DNA of 36,024 bases from Mediterraneibacter catenae (GTDB taxonomy: Bacteria > Bacillota > Clostridia > Lachnospirales > Lachnospiraceae), in NCBI RefSeq assembly GCF_008691045.1, contig NZ_VMSO01000026.1, positions 1 through 36,024 on the forward strand, written 5' to 3'. A program made the translations under genes and the position numbers. Below are positions 25,901 to 34,658 of this stretch, piece by piece. Position 1 is the first letter of the stretch. Each line of letters begins with the position of its first letter. The notes beneath the pieces were generated by a model. The model saw only the letters and a list, made by a program, of their open reading frames with translations, was not told the origin of the DNA and did no database searches.

Positions 25901-26032
25901 GTGATCCTGCTCATCCTGCTCACCGTTGTATTTACCGGGCTTACGATCCTGCAGTTCCACCGCATGGCGCGGCGGCGCAGGAACAGCCAGCCGCTTCTCA
26001 TCGACTGGCTGGGGGAAAAAGGACTCGCATAA
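22982..26032 (+). CDS. YhgE/Pip family membrane protein
   Basis: A 1016-residue protein of the YhgE/Pip (phage infection protein) family, related to ABC-2 type membrane proteins. One membrane segment near the N-terminus (about 12-33) is followed by an extracellular region of some 780 residues and then five C-terminal segments, the last near residue 985. The start of the extracellular part (PVAVVNEDRPVEYEG) and the final block are the conserved family ends. The middle is dominated by about 7-residue repeats of the LxxGxxxLxxG kind (LADGADALSSGAGQLSDGT), predicted to form a long coiled coil. Lactococcal Pip is a phage receptor and other relatives are linked to secretion; the role here is unknown. 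AAGAAGG ribosome site; a TetR gene directly precedes it. Confidence 0.92.
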   Translation: MIKNEWKSLLKNKILLIVLIAIIAIPFIYAGLFLKSMWDPYGNLDKLPVAVVNEDRPVEYEGSTLCIGDDLTEALKDNDSLDFHFMDSARAQEGLENGTWYMVITIPEDFSRSAATLLDDEPQKMELKYATNPGTNYIASKMSETALLRIRDKVASQVTETYVSIVFDRIAQAGSGLSEAADGSLRLSDGISDASGGSVAITDNLKKLADSTLVFSDGADTLTKGLKEYTDAAARINAGASQLQRGTDSLTDALPGLTGGVDALNNGVKTYTGGVDALDANSPQLSAGAQDLETGAQSLAHGLDTLQAGADRYVSAVNTFTQSAAAYAQGAEQLAQGAGQLEPLENLDQAASAVSRLNASVSDGDSSLKSSAEGLSDGLDSLYGRMQQLSEDASVISSASPMLEESAGALRSASGTLSDTASQISAAKDSVSAASDSSISLVTSCAADANDRINTANGQLQGAEDTMTSSAASLEAVYGELAANDSVSPDALASLRQIIDSLGSSAGSIQEISGVETDDYTAGAQQIADTAADGLSSLDEALGTAAGQLNDTAAIVEENAGSIPDISADAFQDLTESAGVLCDDARQLSADTAAVSDTLTGLETQTEQFPAAAEGIKALNAGFDTLLSNNDALLGGADSLRAAGAEVTGGISGVRSGGLAVSDGVQMLGSGIRAYTGGISSLADNSAALTDGAAKLADGADALSSGAGQLSDGTAALAEGTSSLVKTNDSLNNGAALLADGAGQLCDGASRLYDGSLQLDEGMAQLQNGAHVLADSLSEGADKAAGMTAGEETIHMFASPVNTDETQVTTVENNGHAMAPYMMSVGLWVGCLAFCLMYPLTKYNGKLRSGLAWWASKASVLYPVAVLQGLMLIWLLHVIDGFTPAKMTETILFACLTAAAFTSVMYFFNLTLGKVGSFLMLIFMVVQLSGSAGTYPVEISPAFVADIHAYLPFTYTVDAFRSTISGGGSIRDSVILLILLTVVFTGLTILQFHRMARRRRNSQPLLIDWLGEKGLA

Positions 26033-26072
26033 AGGCTGTAGAAGGGCTGCGCGCGGAAGCCACACTTTGTAT

Positions 26073-26849
26073 TTATACTGACTGCGCTGCCTCTGCCATG
26101 GATCTTACATACTCCGCCACGTAAGGCACGCAGTCTCTTCCGTGGGCGCCGCACAGCTTCACGATCGCGCTCCCTACGATGACGCCGTCAGCCTGCCGGC
26201 ACATTTCCGCCGCCTGCTCCGGCGTCGATATCCCGAAGCCCACCGCGCACGGAATGTCTTTCGCCTCTTTTACAAGCCGCACCATCTCGCCGATATCCGT
26301 GGTGATCTCACTTCTTGTTCCCGTAACTCCCAGCGAGGAGACGCAGTACACGAATCCGGACGCTTTCTCGGCGATCATGCGGATACGCTCATGGGAAGTG
26401 GGCGCAATGAGGGAGATCAGCTCGATGCCGTACTCTCTGCATACCGAGTCGAACTCTTCTTTTTCTTCAAAAGGCACATCCGGCAGGATCAGTCCGTCCA
26501 TCCCCGTCTCTTTCATTCTCTTTACAAAGCGCTCGGTCCCGTAGGAAAATACTACATTGGCATACGTCATAAACACGAGGGGGATCCGGGAATTCTTCCG
26601 GATCTTTTCCACTGTCTCAAATACTTTATCCGTGGTCACACCGCCTCCAAGCGCCCGCAGGTTTGCCGCCTGTATGACCGGCCCTTCTGCCGTGGGATCC
26701 GAGAACGGGATCCCCAGCTCTATAACGGCTGCCCCTTCTTTCTCCATCGCATAGACAAGCTGCTCCGTTGTCTCAAGATCCGGATCCCCGCATGTGATAA
26801 ACGGGATAAACGCTTTCTTTCCCTGAAATGCTTCCTGTATCCTACTCAT
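26073..26849 (-). CDS. trpA: Tryptophan synthase alpha chain
   Basis: A 258-residue TIM-barrel protein that splits indole-3-glycerol phosphate into indole and glyceraldehyde 3-phosphate and passes indole to TrpB. The opening [22 protein letters not shown] with the catalytic Glu (E. coli Glu49) and the phosphate-site GFGIS and VIVGSAIV blocks are present. The second catalytic residue, Asp60 of E. coli in the LADGP block, is Glu here (TAEGP). The start is the ATG at 26849, which overlaps the trpB stop by 8 bases and has a GGGGAGGAT site inside trpB; the frame also allows an ATG at 26885, which would overlap trpB by 44 bases without a good site. It is the last gene of the trp operon and converges with the YhgE-like gene. 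Confidence 0.96.
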   Translation of the reverse strand: MSRIQEAFQGKKAFIPFITCGDPDLETTEQLVYAMEKEGAAVIELGIPFSDPTAEGPVIQAANLRALGGGVTTDKVFETVEKIRKNSRIPLVFMTYANVVFSYGTERFVKRMKETGMDGLILPDVPFEEKEEFDSVCREYGIELISLIAPTSHERIRMIAEKASGFVYCVSSLGVTGTRSEITTDIGEMVRLVKEAKDIPCAVGFGISTPEQAAEMCRQADGVIVGSAIVKLCGAHGRDCVPYVAEYVRSMAEAAQSV

Positions 26850-28026
26850 AGATATCCTCCCCTCTGTATCTTGCGATGGCGGCACAGTCTTTGTCGCCTC
26901 TTCCTGAAATGTTGATCACCACGATCTGATCTTTCGCCATCTGCGGCGCCAGTTTTCTCGCATAAGCCACCGCATGGGCGCTCTCAATGGCCGGGATGAT
27001 GCCTTCTGTCCTCGCCAGATATTCAAATGCATCCACTGCCTCGTCATCCGTCACAGCTACATATTCTGCTCTCCCTCTGTCATACAGAGCAGCGTGCTCC
27101 GGTCCGATTCCCGGATAGTCCAGCCCTGCGGAAATCGAGTAGACCGGTGCGATCTGTCCGAACTCATCCTGACAGAAATAGGACTTCATGCCGTGAAAGA
27201 TCCCCAGCTTTCCGGTGGCAATGGTGGCAGCCGTCTCCGCCGTGTTGACGCCTCTTCCTGCCGCCTCACAGCCGATCAGCCGCACACTCTCGTCTTCAAT
27301 AAAATGATAGAACGCACCGATGGCATTGGAGCCGCCGCCCACGCAGGCGAGAACCGCATCCGGAAGTTTTCCTTCTTTCTCCATCAGCTGCTCTTTGATT
27401 TCTTTTGAGATAACCGCCTGAAAGTCTCTTACGATCTCCGGGAACGGATGAGGGCCCATACAGGAGCCCAGCACATAGTGGGTATCCTCGATTCGCCTAG
27501 TCCACTCTCTCATTGTCTCGGACACAGCGTCTTTCAATGTGGCAGTCCCTGTAGTGACCGCATGTACCTGTGCTCCGAGAAGACGCATCCGGTAGACATT
27601 AAGTGCCTGCCTTTTCGTATCTTCCTCCCCCATGAACACTTCACACTCCATACCCATAAGAGCCGCTGCCGTGGCAGTGGCGACGCCGTGCTGCCCCGCT
27701 CCTGTCTCCGCAATTACTCTCGCCTTTCCCATCTTCTTTGCGAGGAGCACCTGCCCCAGCACATTATTGATCTTATGTGCACCCGTGTGGTTCAGGTCTT
27801 CACGCTTCAGATAGATTTTAGCTCCGCCCAGATCTTCACTCATCCGTTCTGCATAGTATAACCGTGACGGTCTGCCTGCATATTCATTGAGAAGCCGTGT
27901 CAGTTCTTCGTTGAACTGCTCATCATTTTTATAATAGTTATATGCTTCCTCTAATTCATTCACTGCATTCATCAGCGTCTCCGGTATATACTGTCCGCCA
28001 TGAATGCCGTATCTTCCTTTCTTCAT
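26842..28026 (-). CDS. trpB: Tryptophan synthase beta chain
   Basis: A 394-residue PLP enzyme, normal length for the TrpB1 type, joining indole and serine to make tryptophan. Lys85 in HTGAHKINN binds the cofactor; Glu107 in AETGAGQHG is the catalytic acid; GGGSNAIG holds the cofactor phosphate. It works as a complex with TrpA, whose gene overlaps its end. Its own start overlaps the end of trpF by 4 bases (ATGA), so it is translationally coupled. All key residues are present. Confidence 0.98.
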   Translation of the reverse strand: MKKGRYGIHGGQYIPETLMNAVNELEEAYNYYKNDEQFNEELTRLLNEYAGRPSRLYYAERMSEDLGGAKIYLKREDLNHTGAHKINNVLGQVLLAKKMGKARVIAETGAGQHGVATATAAALMGMECEVFMGEEDTKRQALNVYRMRLLGAQVHAVTTGTATLKDAVSETMREWTRRIEDTHYVLGSCMGPHPFPEIVRDFQAVISKEIKEQLMEKEGKLPDAVLACVGGGSNAIGAFYHFIEDESVRLIGCEAAGRGVNTAETAATIATGKLGIFHGMKSYFCQDEFGQIAPVYSISAGLDYPGIGPEHAALYDRGRAEYVAVTDDEAVDAFEYLARTEGIIPAIESAHAVAYARKLAPQMAKDQIVVINISGRGDKDCAAIARYRGEDIYE

Positions 28027-28649
28027 ATCGTAATACTCCTTACCGCAGCCACTGCTGCCAATATCTTTTCTCTGTCTTTCTTTCCGCCTGTTTCCACTGA
28101 ACTGCTGAGATCCACAGCATAAGGATGGTACTCGCTTACCGCTTCAGGGATATTCCCGGCATCCAGCCCGCCTGCCAGAATGTACGGTCTTTTTTTCCAA
28201 TGCCTGAGAAGTTCCCATTCAAAAGATGCCCCGGTGCCGCCTTTCCCGTGATCCAGGAGCACCAGATCCGCACTGCTCTTTTCCGCCGTCTCAAGGTCAG
28301 AAAGATTTTGTATCGAAAATGCCTTGATCAGCGGTTTGTCCGTAAGATCCCTCAGCCGCCTGATATAGATTTCATCCTCGCGTCCGTGGAGCTGCGCTAT
28401 ATCAATGACACCGCCATTCAGCAGTTCCGCCACAAGCTCCTGCTCTGCGTTTACAAAGACGCCCACCGGACAGATCCGGTCTGACAACCGTTCCTTAAGG
28501 CTGATAAGCTGTTCAACAGTAACATTCCTCCTGCTCGACGGCACACCGATGACAAATCCGCAGTAATCAGGCAGCGCTTCGTTGGCATAGCCGATATCTT
28601 CCATGCGGCTTAATCCACAGATCTTGATCCTGGTCCTTCCTGCTGTCAT
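28023..28649 (-). CDS. trpF: Phosphoribosylanthranilate isomerase
   Basis: A 208-residue TIM-barrel enzyme converting phosphoribosylanthranilate to its 1-deoxyribulose form, the fourth step toward tryptophan. The general base Cys11 lies in [11 protein letters not shown] and the general acid Asp133 in [10 protein letters not shown], both as in the family. It is a separate protein, not fused to TrpC as in enteric bacteria. Its ends overlap trpC and trpB by 4 bases each. Length and motifs are ordinary. Confidence 0.97.
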   Translation of the reverse strand: MTAGRTRIKICGLSRMEDIGYANEALPDYCGFVIGVPSSRRNVTVEQLISLKERLSDRICPVGVFVNAEQELVAELLNGGVIDIAQLHGREDEIYIRRLRDLTDKPLIKAFSIQNLSDLETAEKSSADLVLLDHGKGGTGASFEWELLRHWKKRPYILAGGLDAGNIPEAVSEYHPYAVDLSSSVETGGKKDREKILAAVAAVRSITI

Positions 28650-29503
28650 CTTCCCTGGACCTCCTGCATAAGTGTTTTCAGCGCTGCCTGCCGGTCGGGC
28701 GAACGCATGAGCATCTCTCCGATCAGCACCGCGTCCGTTCCGTTTTCACAGAGTGCTTTCATATCTTCCGGACCGCGGATGCCGCTCTCAGAAACAAACA
28801 CCGTACCCTCTCCCGCCAGCTGTCTCAGCCGGGCGCTGTGGCCGATGTCTACAGAGAAGTCTTTCAAATTCCTGTTATTAACTCCGATGATCCGGGCGCC
28901 CGCCTGTTTTGCCTGTTCGATTTCACCGGCATCATGTGCTTCCACGAGAGCCGACATATGAAGTTCCTCCGTCAGCCGGTGATACTCCCTCAGTTCAACA
29001 TCATCCAGCACTGAACAGATCAGCAGCACCGCGGATGCCCCCAGCGCCTTTGCCTGCCAGATCATATATTCACTGCAGGTAAAATCCTTCCGGAGCACGG
29101 GAACAGATACTGTCTCTGCGATTTCCTCAAGATACACGTCACTCCCCAGAAACCAGTACGGCTCTGTCAGACAGGAGATCGCCGAAGCGCCCGCTGCCTC
29201 ATAATCCTTTGCGATATCCACATAAGGGAAATCCTCTGCAATGATCCCCTTGGACGGGGATGCCTTTTTTACTTCGCATATGAAGGACATCCCCGGCTGG
29301 CGGAGCGCCCGCTCAAAAGCCGGCATATAATTCTTTTCAAGTCTGGCGCCGTTTCTGTCTCCGCTGCTGTTTGCCGCTGCGCCTGCCCGTTCTTCCCTGA
29401 GCACAGCCTCCGCCATCCGTCTCATCGCAGCCGGCGGGATCAGTTTTTCCTGCTCCCGGATCCGCTCCCTCGTCCTCTCTGTTATCGTCTTTAATATATT
29501 CAT
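28646..29503 (-). CDS. trpC: Indole-3-glycerol phosphate synthase
   Basis: A 285-residue TIM-barrel enzyme closing the indole ring. The active site is complete: [10 protein letters not shown] (77-86), Lys139 in LRKDF, Glu188 in VEAH, NNRN (209-212) and Glu239 in SESGI. The protein is about 25 residues longer than many TrpC proteins because of a charged stretch around 36-57 ([20 protein letters not shown]) between the N-terminal helix and the barrel. The gene overlaps trpD and trpF by 4 bases on each side. Confidence 0.97.
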   Translation of the reverse strand: MNILKTITERTRERIREQEKLIPPAAMRRMAEAVLREERAGAAANSSGDRNGARLEKNYMPAFERALRQPGMSFICEVKKASPSKGIIAEDFPYVDIAKDYEAAGASAISCLTEPYWFLGSDVYLEEIAETVSVPVLRKDFTCSEYMIWQAKALGASAVLLICSVLDDVELREYHRLTEELHMSALVEAHDAGEIEQAKQAGARIIGVNNRNLKDFSVDIGHSARLRQLAGEGTVFVSESGIRGPEDMKALCENGTDAVLIGEMLMRSPDRQAALKTLMQEVQGR

Positions 29504-30510
29504 TTTCCGCTCTCCTCAATAAACGTATCCAGCTTCTTCAATGCAAGTCCGTCATCGATGATCTGCTCTGCCTTTCTCACTCCCTCTTCAATTGACGCGG
29601 CTTTGCCTGCAATGTAGATCGCAGCTCCCGCATTCAGGCACACGGCACATCTCTTTGCCCCGCGCTCTTTTCCCGAAAGGATATCTTTCTTGATCTGCGC
29701 GTTTTCCTCCGGTGTGCCTCCCGTGAGCTCTGACTTCTCGCACCGTGTATATCCGAACTGCTCCGGCGTAATCTCATAGGACTGGAACCATCCGTCCCTG
29801 ATCTCGCAGACAGAGGTCGGCGCGCTCATGGAGATCTCATCCAGCTTATCCTGACCGTATACGACCATGCCTCTGACAACCCCGAGTTTCGCCATGACCT
29901 GCGCAAGCGGCTCCACCAGTTCCTGCTCGTAGACTCCCATCAGCTCCATGTTGGCTCCCGCCGGGTTGGACAGCGGTCCTAAGATATTAAATACCGTGCG
30001 GATCCCCAGCTCTTTCCGGATCGGAGCCACATATTTCATGGCGATGTGATAGTTCTGCGCAAACAGAAAACAGATGTTGATCTTCTTCAGAAGTCCGGCG
30101 CTCTTCTCCGGAGGAAGATCAATCTTCACACCCAGCGCCTCCAGTACATCCGCCGCTCCCGACTTAGAGGACGCTGCCCGGTTTCCGTGCTTTGCCACCG
30201 GGACGCCGGCCGCCGCGATGACCATGGATGCAGTGGTGGAAATGTTAAAAGAATTTGCCCCGTCCCCGCCTGTTCCGACAATCTCCAGCACATCCATATT
30301 GTGAAGAAGCTTGATACAGTGTGACCGCATCCCCGCCGCGGATGCCGTGATCTCATCGATCGTCTCCCCTTTCAGCGACAGCACGGTAAGATAAGCCGAT
30401 TTCTGCACATCCGTTGCCTTTCCCTCCATGATCTCATTCATGACCTGTTCTGCCTCTTCGTATGTCAGATCCTGTTTCTGTGAAAGTTTGATGATTGCTT
30501 CTTTGATCAT
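29500..30510 (-). CDS. trpD: Anthranilate phosphoribosyltransferase
   Basis: A 336-residue homodimeric enzyme adding phosphoribose from PRPP to anthranilate. The PRPP/metal site [14 protein letters not shown] (79-92) and [12 protein letters not shown] (107-118) are intact. It is a stand-alone TrpD, not fused to the glutamine amidotransferase TrpG encoded just before it. The gap to trpG is 16 bp and contains an AAAGGAGGA site; the end overlaps trpC by 4 bases. Confidence 0.98.
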   Translation of the reverse strand: MIKEAIIKLSQKQDLTYEEAEQVMNEIMEGKATDVQKSAYLTVLSLKGETIDEITASAAGMRSHCIKLLHNMDVLEIVGTGGDGANSFNISTTASMVIAAAGVPVAKHGNRAASSKSGAADVLEALGVKIDLPPEKSAGLLKKINICFLFAQNYHIAMKYVAPIRKELGIRTVFNILGPLSNPAGANMELMGVYEQELVEPLAQVMAKLGVVRGMVVYGQDKLDEISMSAPTSVCEIRDGWFQSYEITPEQFGYTRCEKSELTGGTPEENAQIKKDILSGKERGAKRCAVCLNAGAAIYIAGKAASIEEGVRKAEQIIDDGLALKKLDTFIEESGK

Positions 30511-30526
30511 TTCTATAGTCCTCCTT

Positions 30527-31138
30527 TTATTTGTCTGATTTCTGATCTATGCTTCCGTTTACAGCAGTTCCGGCCGCCTCCAGAAAATTCCGTATCATCG
30601 CAGATCCGTCCGGCGTCATCACTGACTCGGGATGAAACTGCAGGCCGTATATGGGATATTCCCTGTGCCGCATGGCCATGAGCTCCCCGTCGTCGCTGCG
30701 CGCCGTCACTTCCAGTTCTTCCGGAAGTGTACTCTCCTGCACTGAGAGAGAATGATATCTGGCCACCTGTACCGGCTTCTTTATCCCTTTGAATATAATG
30801 TCATCCGCCACGTCTGTCAGCAGGGAAGTCTTGCCGTGCATCAGACGTGATGCATGAGTGACCGTTGCTCCGAACGCCTCCCCGATTGCCTGATGTCCGA
30901 GACACACGCCCAAGATCGGTATCCTGCCCTTCAGCTGCCGGATCAGTTCAATACAAACGCCTGCATCTGAAGGCTTTCCCGGCCCGGGCGAGATGACGAT
31001 GGCATCCGGCTTCATATCCAGCACCTCCTCCGGTGTAATCCTGTCGTTTCTCACAAGCCTTACATCCAGATCTTCCACCGAGATAAACTGATACAGGTTA
31101 TACACAAAACTGTCATAATTATCGATCAAAAGTATCAT
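30527..31138 (-). CDS. trpG: Anthranilate synthase component II, glutamine amidotransferase
   Basis: A 203-residue class I amidotransferase supplying ammonia from glutamine to TrpE. The nucleophile Cys79 lies in GVCLGHQ, and His169 and Glu171 in FHPES complete the triad; SPGPGKP at 50-56 is the oxyanion region. The gene overlaps the trpE end by 4 bases. In some Firmicutes the same subunit also serves folate synthesis as PabA; no pab gene is seen nearby, so that dual role is open. Confidence 0.97.
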   Translation of the reverse strand: MILLIDNYDSFVYNLYQFISVEDLDVRLVRNDRITPEEVLDMKPDAIVISPGPGKPSDAGVCIELIRQLKGRIPILGVCLGHQAIGEAFGATVTHASRLMHGKTSLLTDVADDIIFKGIKKPVQVARYHSLSVQESTLPEELEVTARSDDGELMAMRHREYPIYGLQFHPESVMTPDGSAMIRNFLEAAGTAVNGSIDQKSDK

Positions 31139-32634
31139 GTCAGATCTCCTTTCGCCATATCCAGTGCTTTAATCACCGCTCCCGCCTTATTCATGCACTC
31201 TGCAAATTCATTCTCCGGCACACTGTCCGCCACGATTCCGGCTCCTGACTGTACACAGACGCGTCCGTCTTTTTTACAGGCGAGCCTGATAGAGATGCAG
31301 GTATCGATATTTCCTGTAAAATCAAGATAGCCGACTGCTCCGCCGTAAATTCCTCTTTTACTGCGTTCCAGCTCCGCGATGATTTCACATGCCCGGATCT
31401 TCGGCGCCCCGGAAAGTGTTCCCGCCGGGAGGATCGCGTCAATGACGTCCACGCCGTCTTTGTCCGGGCTCAGTTCCCCTGATACAGTAGAACCTATATG
31501 CATCACATATGAAAATCTCTGGATCTCCATGTATTTTTCTACGCGTACTGTTCCCGGTTTGCTGATCTTTCCGATATCGTTTCTCCCCAGGTCCACCAGC
31601 ATATTATGCTCGGCAAGTTCTTTTTCATCACTTAAGAGTTCTCTTTCCAGACTCCGGTCTTCCTCTTCATCAGCGCCTCTCGGTCTTGTACCCGCAAGAG
31701 GAAATGTATAAAGCCGTCCGTTCTCCAGCTTTGCCAGTGTCTCAGGCGAAGCGCCTGCCACCTCGATATCATCACTGGAGAAGTAGAACATATAAGGCGA
31801 CGGATTTGTCGTCCTCAGAACTCTGTATGTATCAAACAGACTGCCTTTCGCCTCTGCCGCCATCGGATTGGAGAGCACCACCTGAAAAATATCGCCCTCC
31901 CGGATATATTCTTTTGCCTTTTCCACTCTCCTGCAGTATTCTTCCCGGTCCGCTTCCGGCTTCAGTTCCCCAGCCTCAAGAGGGAGGAAGACCGCCTTCG
32001 CCCCGCTCTTCAGGAGGTGTTCTATATCATCCAGTTCTCTCTGTGCCCTCCTGTAATTTTCTTCCATATTTCCCTCCGTACGGACTCCTGATATGAGGAT
32101 CAGCTTCTGCCTGTAGTTATCAAAGGCAATCACCTTATCAAACAGCATCAGGTCCATATCCCGGAATCCCCGCTCACCCTTTTTCCCGCACTCAAGCACT
32201 TTTTTGAGCGACGGCTCTGCATATTTCATATAGTCGTAGGAAAAATAACCTACCAGACCTCCCGTAAAAGGCGGCATTCCTTCTATCACAGGACTTCTAT
32301 GTTCTTTCAGTATGTCTCTGAGTATTTCTCCAGGGTGCGCCGTATCGAATTCCCGCCGGCTCTTCTCCTCTTCCTCTCCTCCCTCAGTAATGACCACATG
32401 ACCGTCAGTACAAGTAATCTCCATGGTAGGTGAATAACCGAGAAATGAATATCTTCCCCATCGCTGTTTATCCTCCGCACTCTCCAGCAGGTAGCAATGC
32501 CTGCTCGCCGCCCGCAAAGTCCGCATTACTTCCACCGGGGTAAATGCATCCGCATACAGTTCTCTGCTTACGGGGACTCTCTTATACTCCCCTGTCTGTG
32601 CATAGGATTGTAATGTTTCAAGTATGTTTTCCAT
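31135..32634 (-). CDS. trpE: Anthranilate synthase component I
   Basis: A 499-residue chorismate-using enzyme that makes anthranilate with TrpG and commits carbon to tryptophan. The N-terminal LLES motif (49-52) is the known tryptophan feedback site. The catalytic half carries SPETL, the PLAGTRPRG block, HNMLVDLGRNDIG, AGTLSGAPKIRA and the terminal QSGAGIVADS block. First gene of the operon, with a GAGGAGGAA site. Expression is set by the T-box about 280 bp upstream. Enzyme activity should be inhibited by tryptophan. Confidence 0.98.
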   Translation of the reverse strand: MENILETLQSYAQTGEYKRVPVSRELYADAFTPVEVMRTLRAASRHCYLLESAEDKQRWGRYSFLGYSPTMEITCTDGHVVITEGGEEEEKSRREFDTAHPGEILRDILKEHRSPVIEGMPPFTGGLVGYFSYDYMKYAEPSLKKVLECGKKGERGFRDMDLMLFDKVIAFDNYRQKLILISGVRTEGNMEENYRRAQRELDDIEHLLKSGAKAVFLPLEAGELKPEADREEYCRRVEKAKEYIREGDIFQVVLSNPMAAEAKGSLFDTYRVLRTTNPSPYMFYFSSDDIEVAGASPETLAKLENGRLYTFPLAGTRPRGADEEEDRSLERELLSDEKELAEHNMLVDLGRNDIGKISKPGTVRVEKYMEIQRFSYVMHIGSTVSGELSPDKDGVDVIDAILPAGTLSGAPKIRACEIIAELERSKRGIYGGAVGYLDFTGNIDTCISIRLACKKDGRVCVQSGAGIVADSVPENEFAECMNKAGAVIKALDMAKGDLT

Positions 32635-32666
32635 CTCGGTTCCTCCTCTTCGTCTGTACTGTTATT

Positions 32667-32838
32667 AGTTACCGGACTGCTGCCGTTTATTCTGCCGGGG
32701 AAAGAATACCCGTTCAGCCCGCGCCGTTCGCTGTCCGTTGCCCGGCAAATGTCCGTTCAGCACGCGCCATTCGCGAAACCGCACTGACGTGCTTACTGCG
32801 GCTGCGCCGCTGTTTTGCTCATTGACAGGCGCTCTGCT
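32667..32838 (-). repeat. GC-rich, repeat-bearing DNA between trp T-box and trpE
   Basis: It contains a 22-bp direct repeat with two differences, CCGTTCAGCCCGCGCC... at 32710-32731 and CCGTTCAGCACGCGCC... at 32753-32774, 43 bp apart, plus a GCGGC/GCCGC hairpin around 32805-32818. Composition differs from the neighbouring leader. No convincing gene: the one open frame (68 codons) has no ribosome site and only one Trp codon. It may be a dispersed intergenic element inserted into the leader. Confidence 0.5.
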
Positions 32839-32899
32839 CATCTGACTGACAGTCGCCGGATTCTTATGCAAGCATAAATCCGTCTCCCGTCATCAGATG
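32839..32899 (-). other. Second stem-loop downstream of the trp T-box terminator
   Basis: The outer arms CATCTGA/TCAGATG (32839-32845 and 32893-32899) enclose an inner hairpin CGGATT-TATG/CATA-AATCCG. It lies just after the terminator T-run and has no T-run of its own. It could be an RNA processing or stabilising element of the trpE 5' end. Confidence 0.55.
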
Positions 32900-32914
32900 G
32901 CTGAACTACAATAC

Positions 32915-32955
32915 AAAAAAAGTCCCTGACAGAATATAATTATTCTGTCAAGGAC
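32915..32955 (-). terminator. Intrinsic terminator of the trp T-box
   Basis: On the minus strand GTCCTTGACAGAATA and TATTCTGTCAGGGAC pair over 15 bases with one G-U pair, followed by seven T residues. It lies directly after the T-box sequence. Confidence 0.93.
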
Positions 32956-33210
32956 GGTAAATTCATCAAATATAATTTCCGCGGTGCCACCTTGATTCAC
33001 GGTTTCCCCGTGTGCTCTGCGAGATACCAGCATATCCCCGGCAACTGACGTATGCCCACACGTCGCAGAATACTCAGGATCATCTCCCTTTGACTGCGCC
33101 CTCCGCGGTCCATTTGGTAAACTGCATCTCGGCCCGGCTCTCACCCACCCGGACTCTCTGTGCGCGCATGAATACTTTGATCTCCGCATCATCGGTTTAA
33201 AATATTTGTT
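32915..33210 (-). promoter_or_regulatory. T-box leader, tRNA-Trp responsive, upstream of trpEGDCFBA
   Basis: The T-box sequence AAGGTGGCACCGCGGAA lies at 32977-32993 (minus strand) and the terminator follows. The stem I region contains AGAGAG and GGTGAGAGCC elements. UGG at 33110-33112, followed by A and then CCGC-GGAG, is the likely tryptophan specifier. By the known T-box mechanism uncharged tRNA-Trp prevents termination and switches on the operon. There is no sign of a TRAP site or Trp-codon leader peptide. Confidence 0.94.
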
Positions 33211-33216
33211 TTGTGC

Positions 33217-33246
33217 ATATTATCACCGGTATCATAGAATTGTCAA
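33217..33246 (-). promoter_or_regulatory. Promoter of the trp operon
   Basis: The minus strand has a perfect TTGACA (33246-33241) and either TAATAT (18-base spacer) or GATAAT (16-base spacer). The -35 box contains the TGA stop of the upstream membrane-protein gene. The start is expected near 33210. Confidence 0.82.
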
Positions 33247-34655
33247 GAACTTTCCGCGATGTTCACAGATATTTCACGCATCCATTCCTCTGTCTCCTGC
33301 GGATCTTTGCTGTTCACATACACCGGTCCGTCTCCGGTCATAATCTCCAGGACCGGCGTATATCCGGTATAAAGATACATCCTGCATTTCCCCGTATTTT
33401 CGCCTTTGAACCTGCCCAGCATTTTGTGCTGGTCTTCCCCGCCGTTGATCTTCCGGTAATCATCATCCGGAAGACTGTCCAGCAGTTCCACGCCCGTGAT
33501 GTCATCACAGGCTATGCCGTAATCCGAATATCCTGATGTGATCACTACCTGCTTCCCGGATATATTTAGTTCGATCGGAACAAAGTCAATCTTCCATATC
33601 TGGACGCATCCCCATACCAGACATGCCGCAACAAACAGAAGAGCCAGGAACATAAAGATCTTTCCCGCAGGTCTTGCCATATTTGTCGTGTAATTCCATG
33701 AGCACGCCCAGTCCTGGACCATCAGACGCCGGTCATTAGGATTGCTGTACCAGCCGTTCTTCCAGTACACGTCATCGTCAATATACAACGGCCGGTCATT
33801 TTTCCGGAGCAGTTTTTCTTTCCTGCTGCGCATATAGAAGAACCCGCCGATCATAAAGAATCCCGGTATGGTTTCCATAATGCAGTAGACCCCAAGCATC
33901 CCCGCACCGATTTCCCCGTCCGCATCAAGACCGGACACGACAACAAGATACGCCGCTGCATTAAACAGGCTGCTTCCGACTAATGCCCAGGACCATACAT
34001 TTTTCTGCATCCGGTTAATCTCCACATTCAGGTCCGAATCCTCGCTGTACACCTTATTGCGCATCCTTAATATCACAGTATGCAGGATTCCAAATGTAAA
34101 ACTGACAAGAATCCCCGTAACCGGAAAGATCCATCCGTCATCGGACATCACCAGATAATGCCTGATATCCGCATCGATGCACGGCATCAGGATCAACGCG
34201 CAGAAAAGCAGGTGCCAGAGGGCAGACAAGCCCATTCGGCCAGACTGCACCGCCGCTTTCGTATCCACTGCCATGATCCGGCTGCCGCTGCTTCCGATCC
34301 ACCCTTTCTCTACTTTCATATCGTACAGCTTCCGATGGGTACCATACAAAAGCACCATTGCTCCGATACAGAATTCCAGCAGCCACACGGACCATACGAT
34401 CATAAAAACAGAAAAGTACCAGAAACAGAATCCACAGATGGCAGTGCTGATTACCACATTTACTGAGTAGAATATCTTCGTATTTCTGCAATACCGTGCC
34501 ATAAAGGCCGTGACTTCCTCACTCTCCGCCGCGCTCTGCGGCAGATGCACGCCCAGAAGCGTCCCCTCGGAATACTTCCGTCTCGTTCCGTAGACCGCAT
34601 AAAAAATACCTATGATCACCAGATCGGTCACTGCAAATACGCAAAACATGAACAT
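33243..34655 (-). CDS. DUF5808/PH-like membrane protein, partner of the GntR regulator
   Basis: A 470-residue integral membrane protein of unknown function. Hydrophobic segments are seen near 3-21, 62-80, 82-104, 145-160, 176-195, 222-241, 252-272 and 332-351. A DUF5808-like motif, DDDVYWKNGWYSNPNDRR, lies at 293-310 between the last two membrane parts. The C-terminal 110 residues look like a bacterial PH-type domain (ending VNSKDPQETEEWMREI). The gene starts 3 bp after the YtrA-type GntR gene with a GGGGGTG site, so both form one transcript under the regulator's promoter. Such pairs are common in Firmicutes and may respond to envelope stress, but that is only association. Confidence 0.8.
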   Translation of the reverse strand: MFMFCVFAVTDLVIIGIFYAVYGTRRKYSEGTLLGVHLPQSAAESEEVTAFMARYCRNTKIFYSVNVVISTAICGFCFWYFSVFMIVWSVWLLEFCIGAMVLLYGTHRKLYDMKVEKGWIGSSGSRIMAVDTKAAVQSGRMGLSALWHLLFCALILMPCIDADIRHYLVMSDDGWIFPVTGILVSFTFGILHTVILRMRNKVYSEDSDLNVEINRMQKNVWSWALVGSSLFNAAAYLVVVSGLDADGEIGAGMLGVYCIMETIPGFFMIGGFFYMRSRKEKLLRKNDRPLYIDDDVYWKNGWYSNPNDRRLMVQDWACSWNYTTNMARPAGKIFMFLALLFVAACLVWGCVQIWKIDFVPIELNISGKQVVITSGYSDYGIACDDITGVELLDSLPDDDYRKINGGEDQHKMLGRFKGENTGKCRMYLYTGYTPVLEIMTGDGPVYVNSKDPQETEEWMREISVNIAESS

Positions 34656-34658
34656 CGC

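Noticed and set aside
25256..26065. 269-codon minus-strand frame opposite the end of the YhgE-like gene
   Set aside because: Antisense to conserved membrane segments; the translation is rich in His, Arg and Cys with no domain.
26142..26915. 257-codon plus-strand frame opposite trpA
   Set aside because: trpA is unmistakable on the other strand; this frame is a shadow.
32665..32871. Possible trp leader peptide of 68 codons
   Set aside because: It has one Trp codon, no ribosome site, and lies after the T-box terminator; classical attenuation is not needed because a T-box is present.
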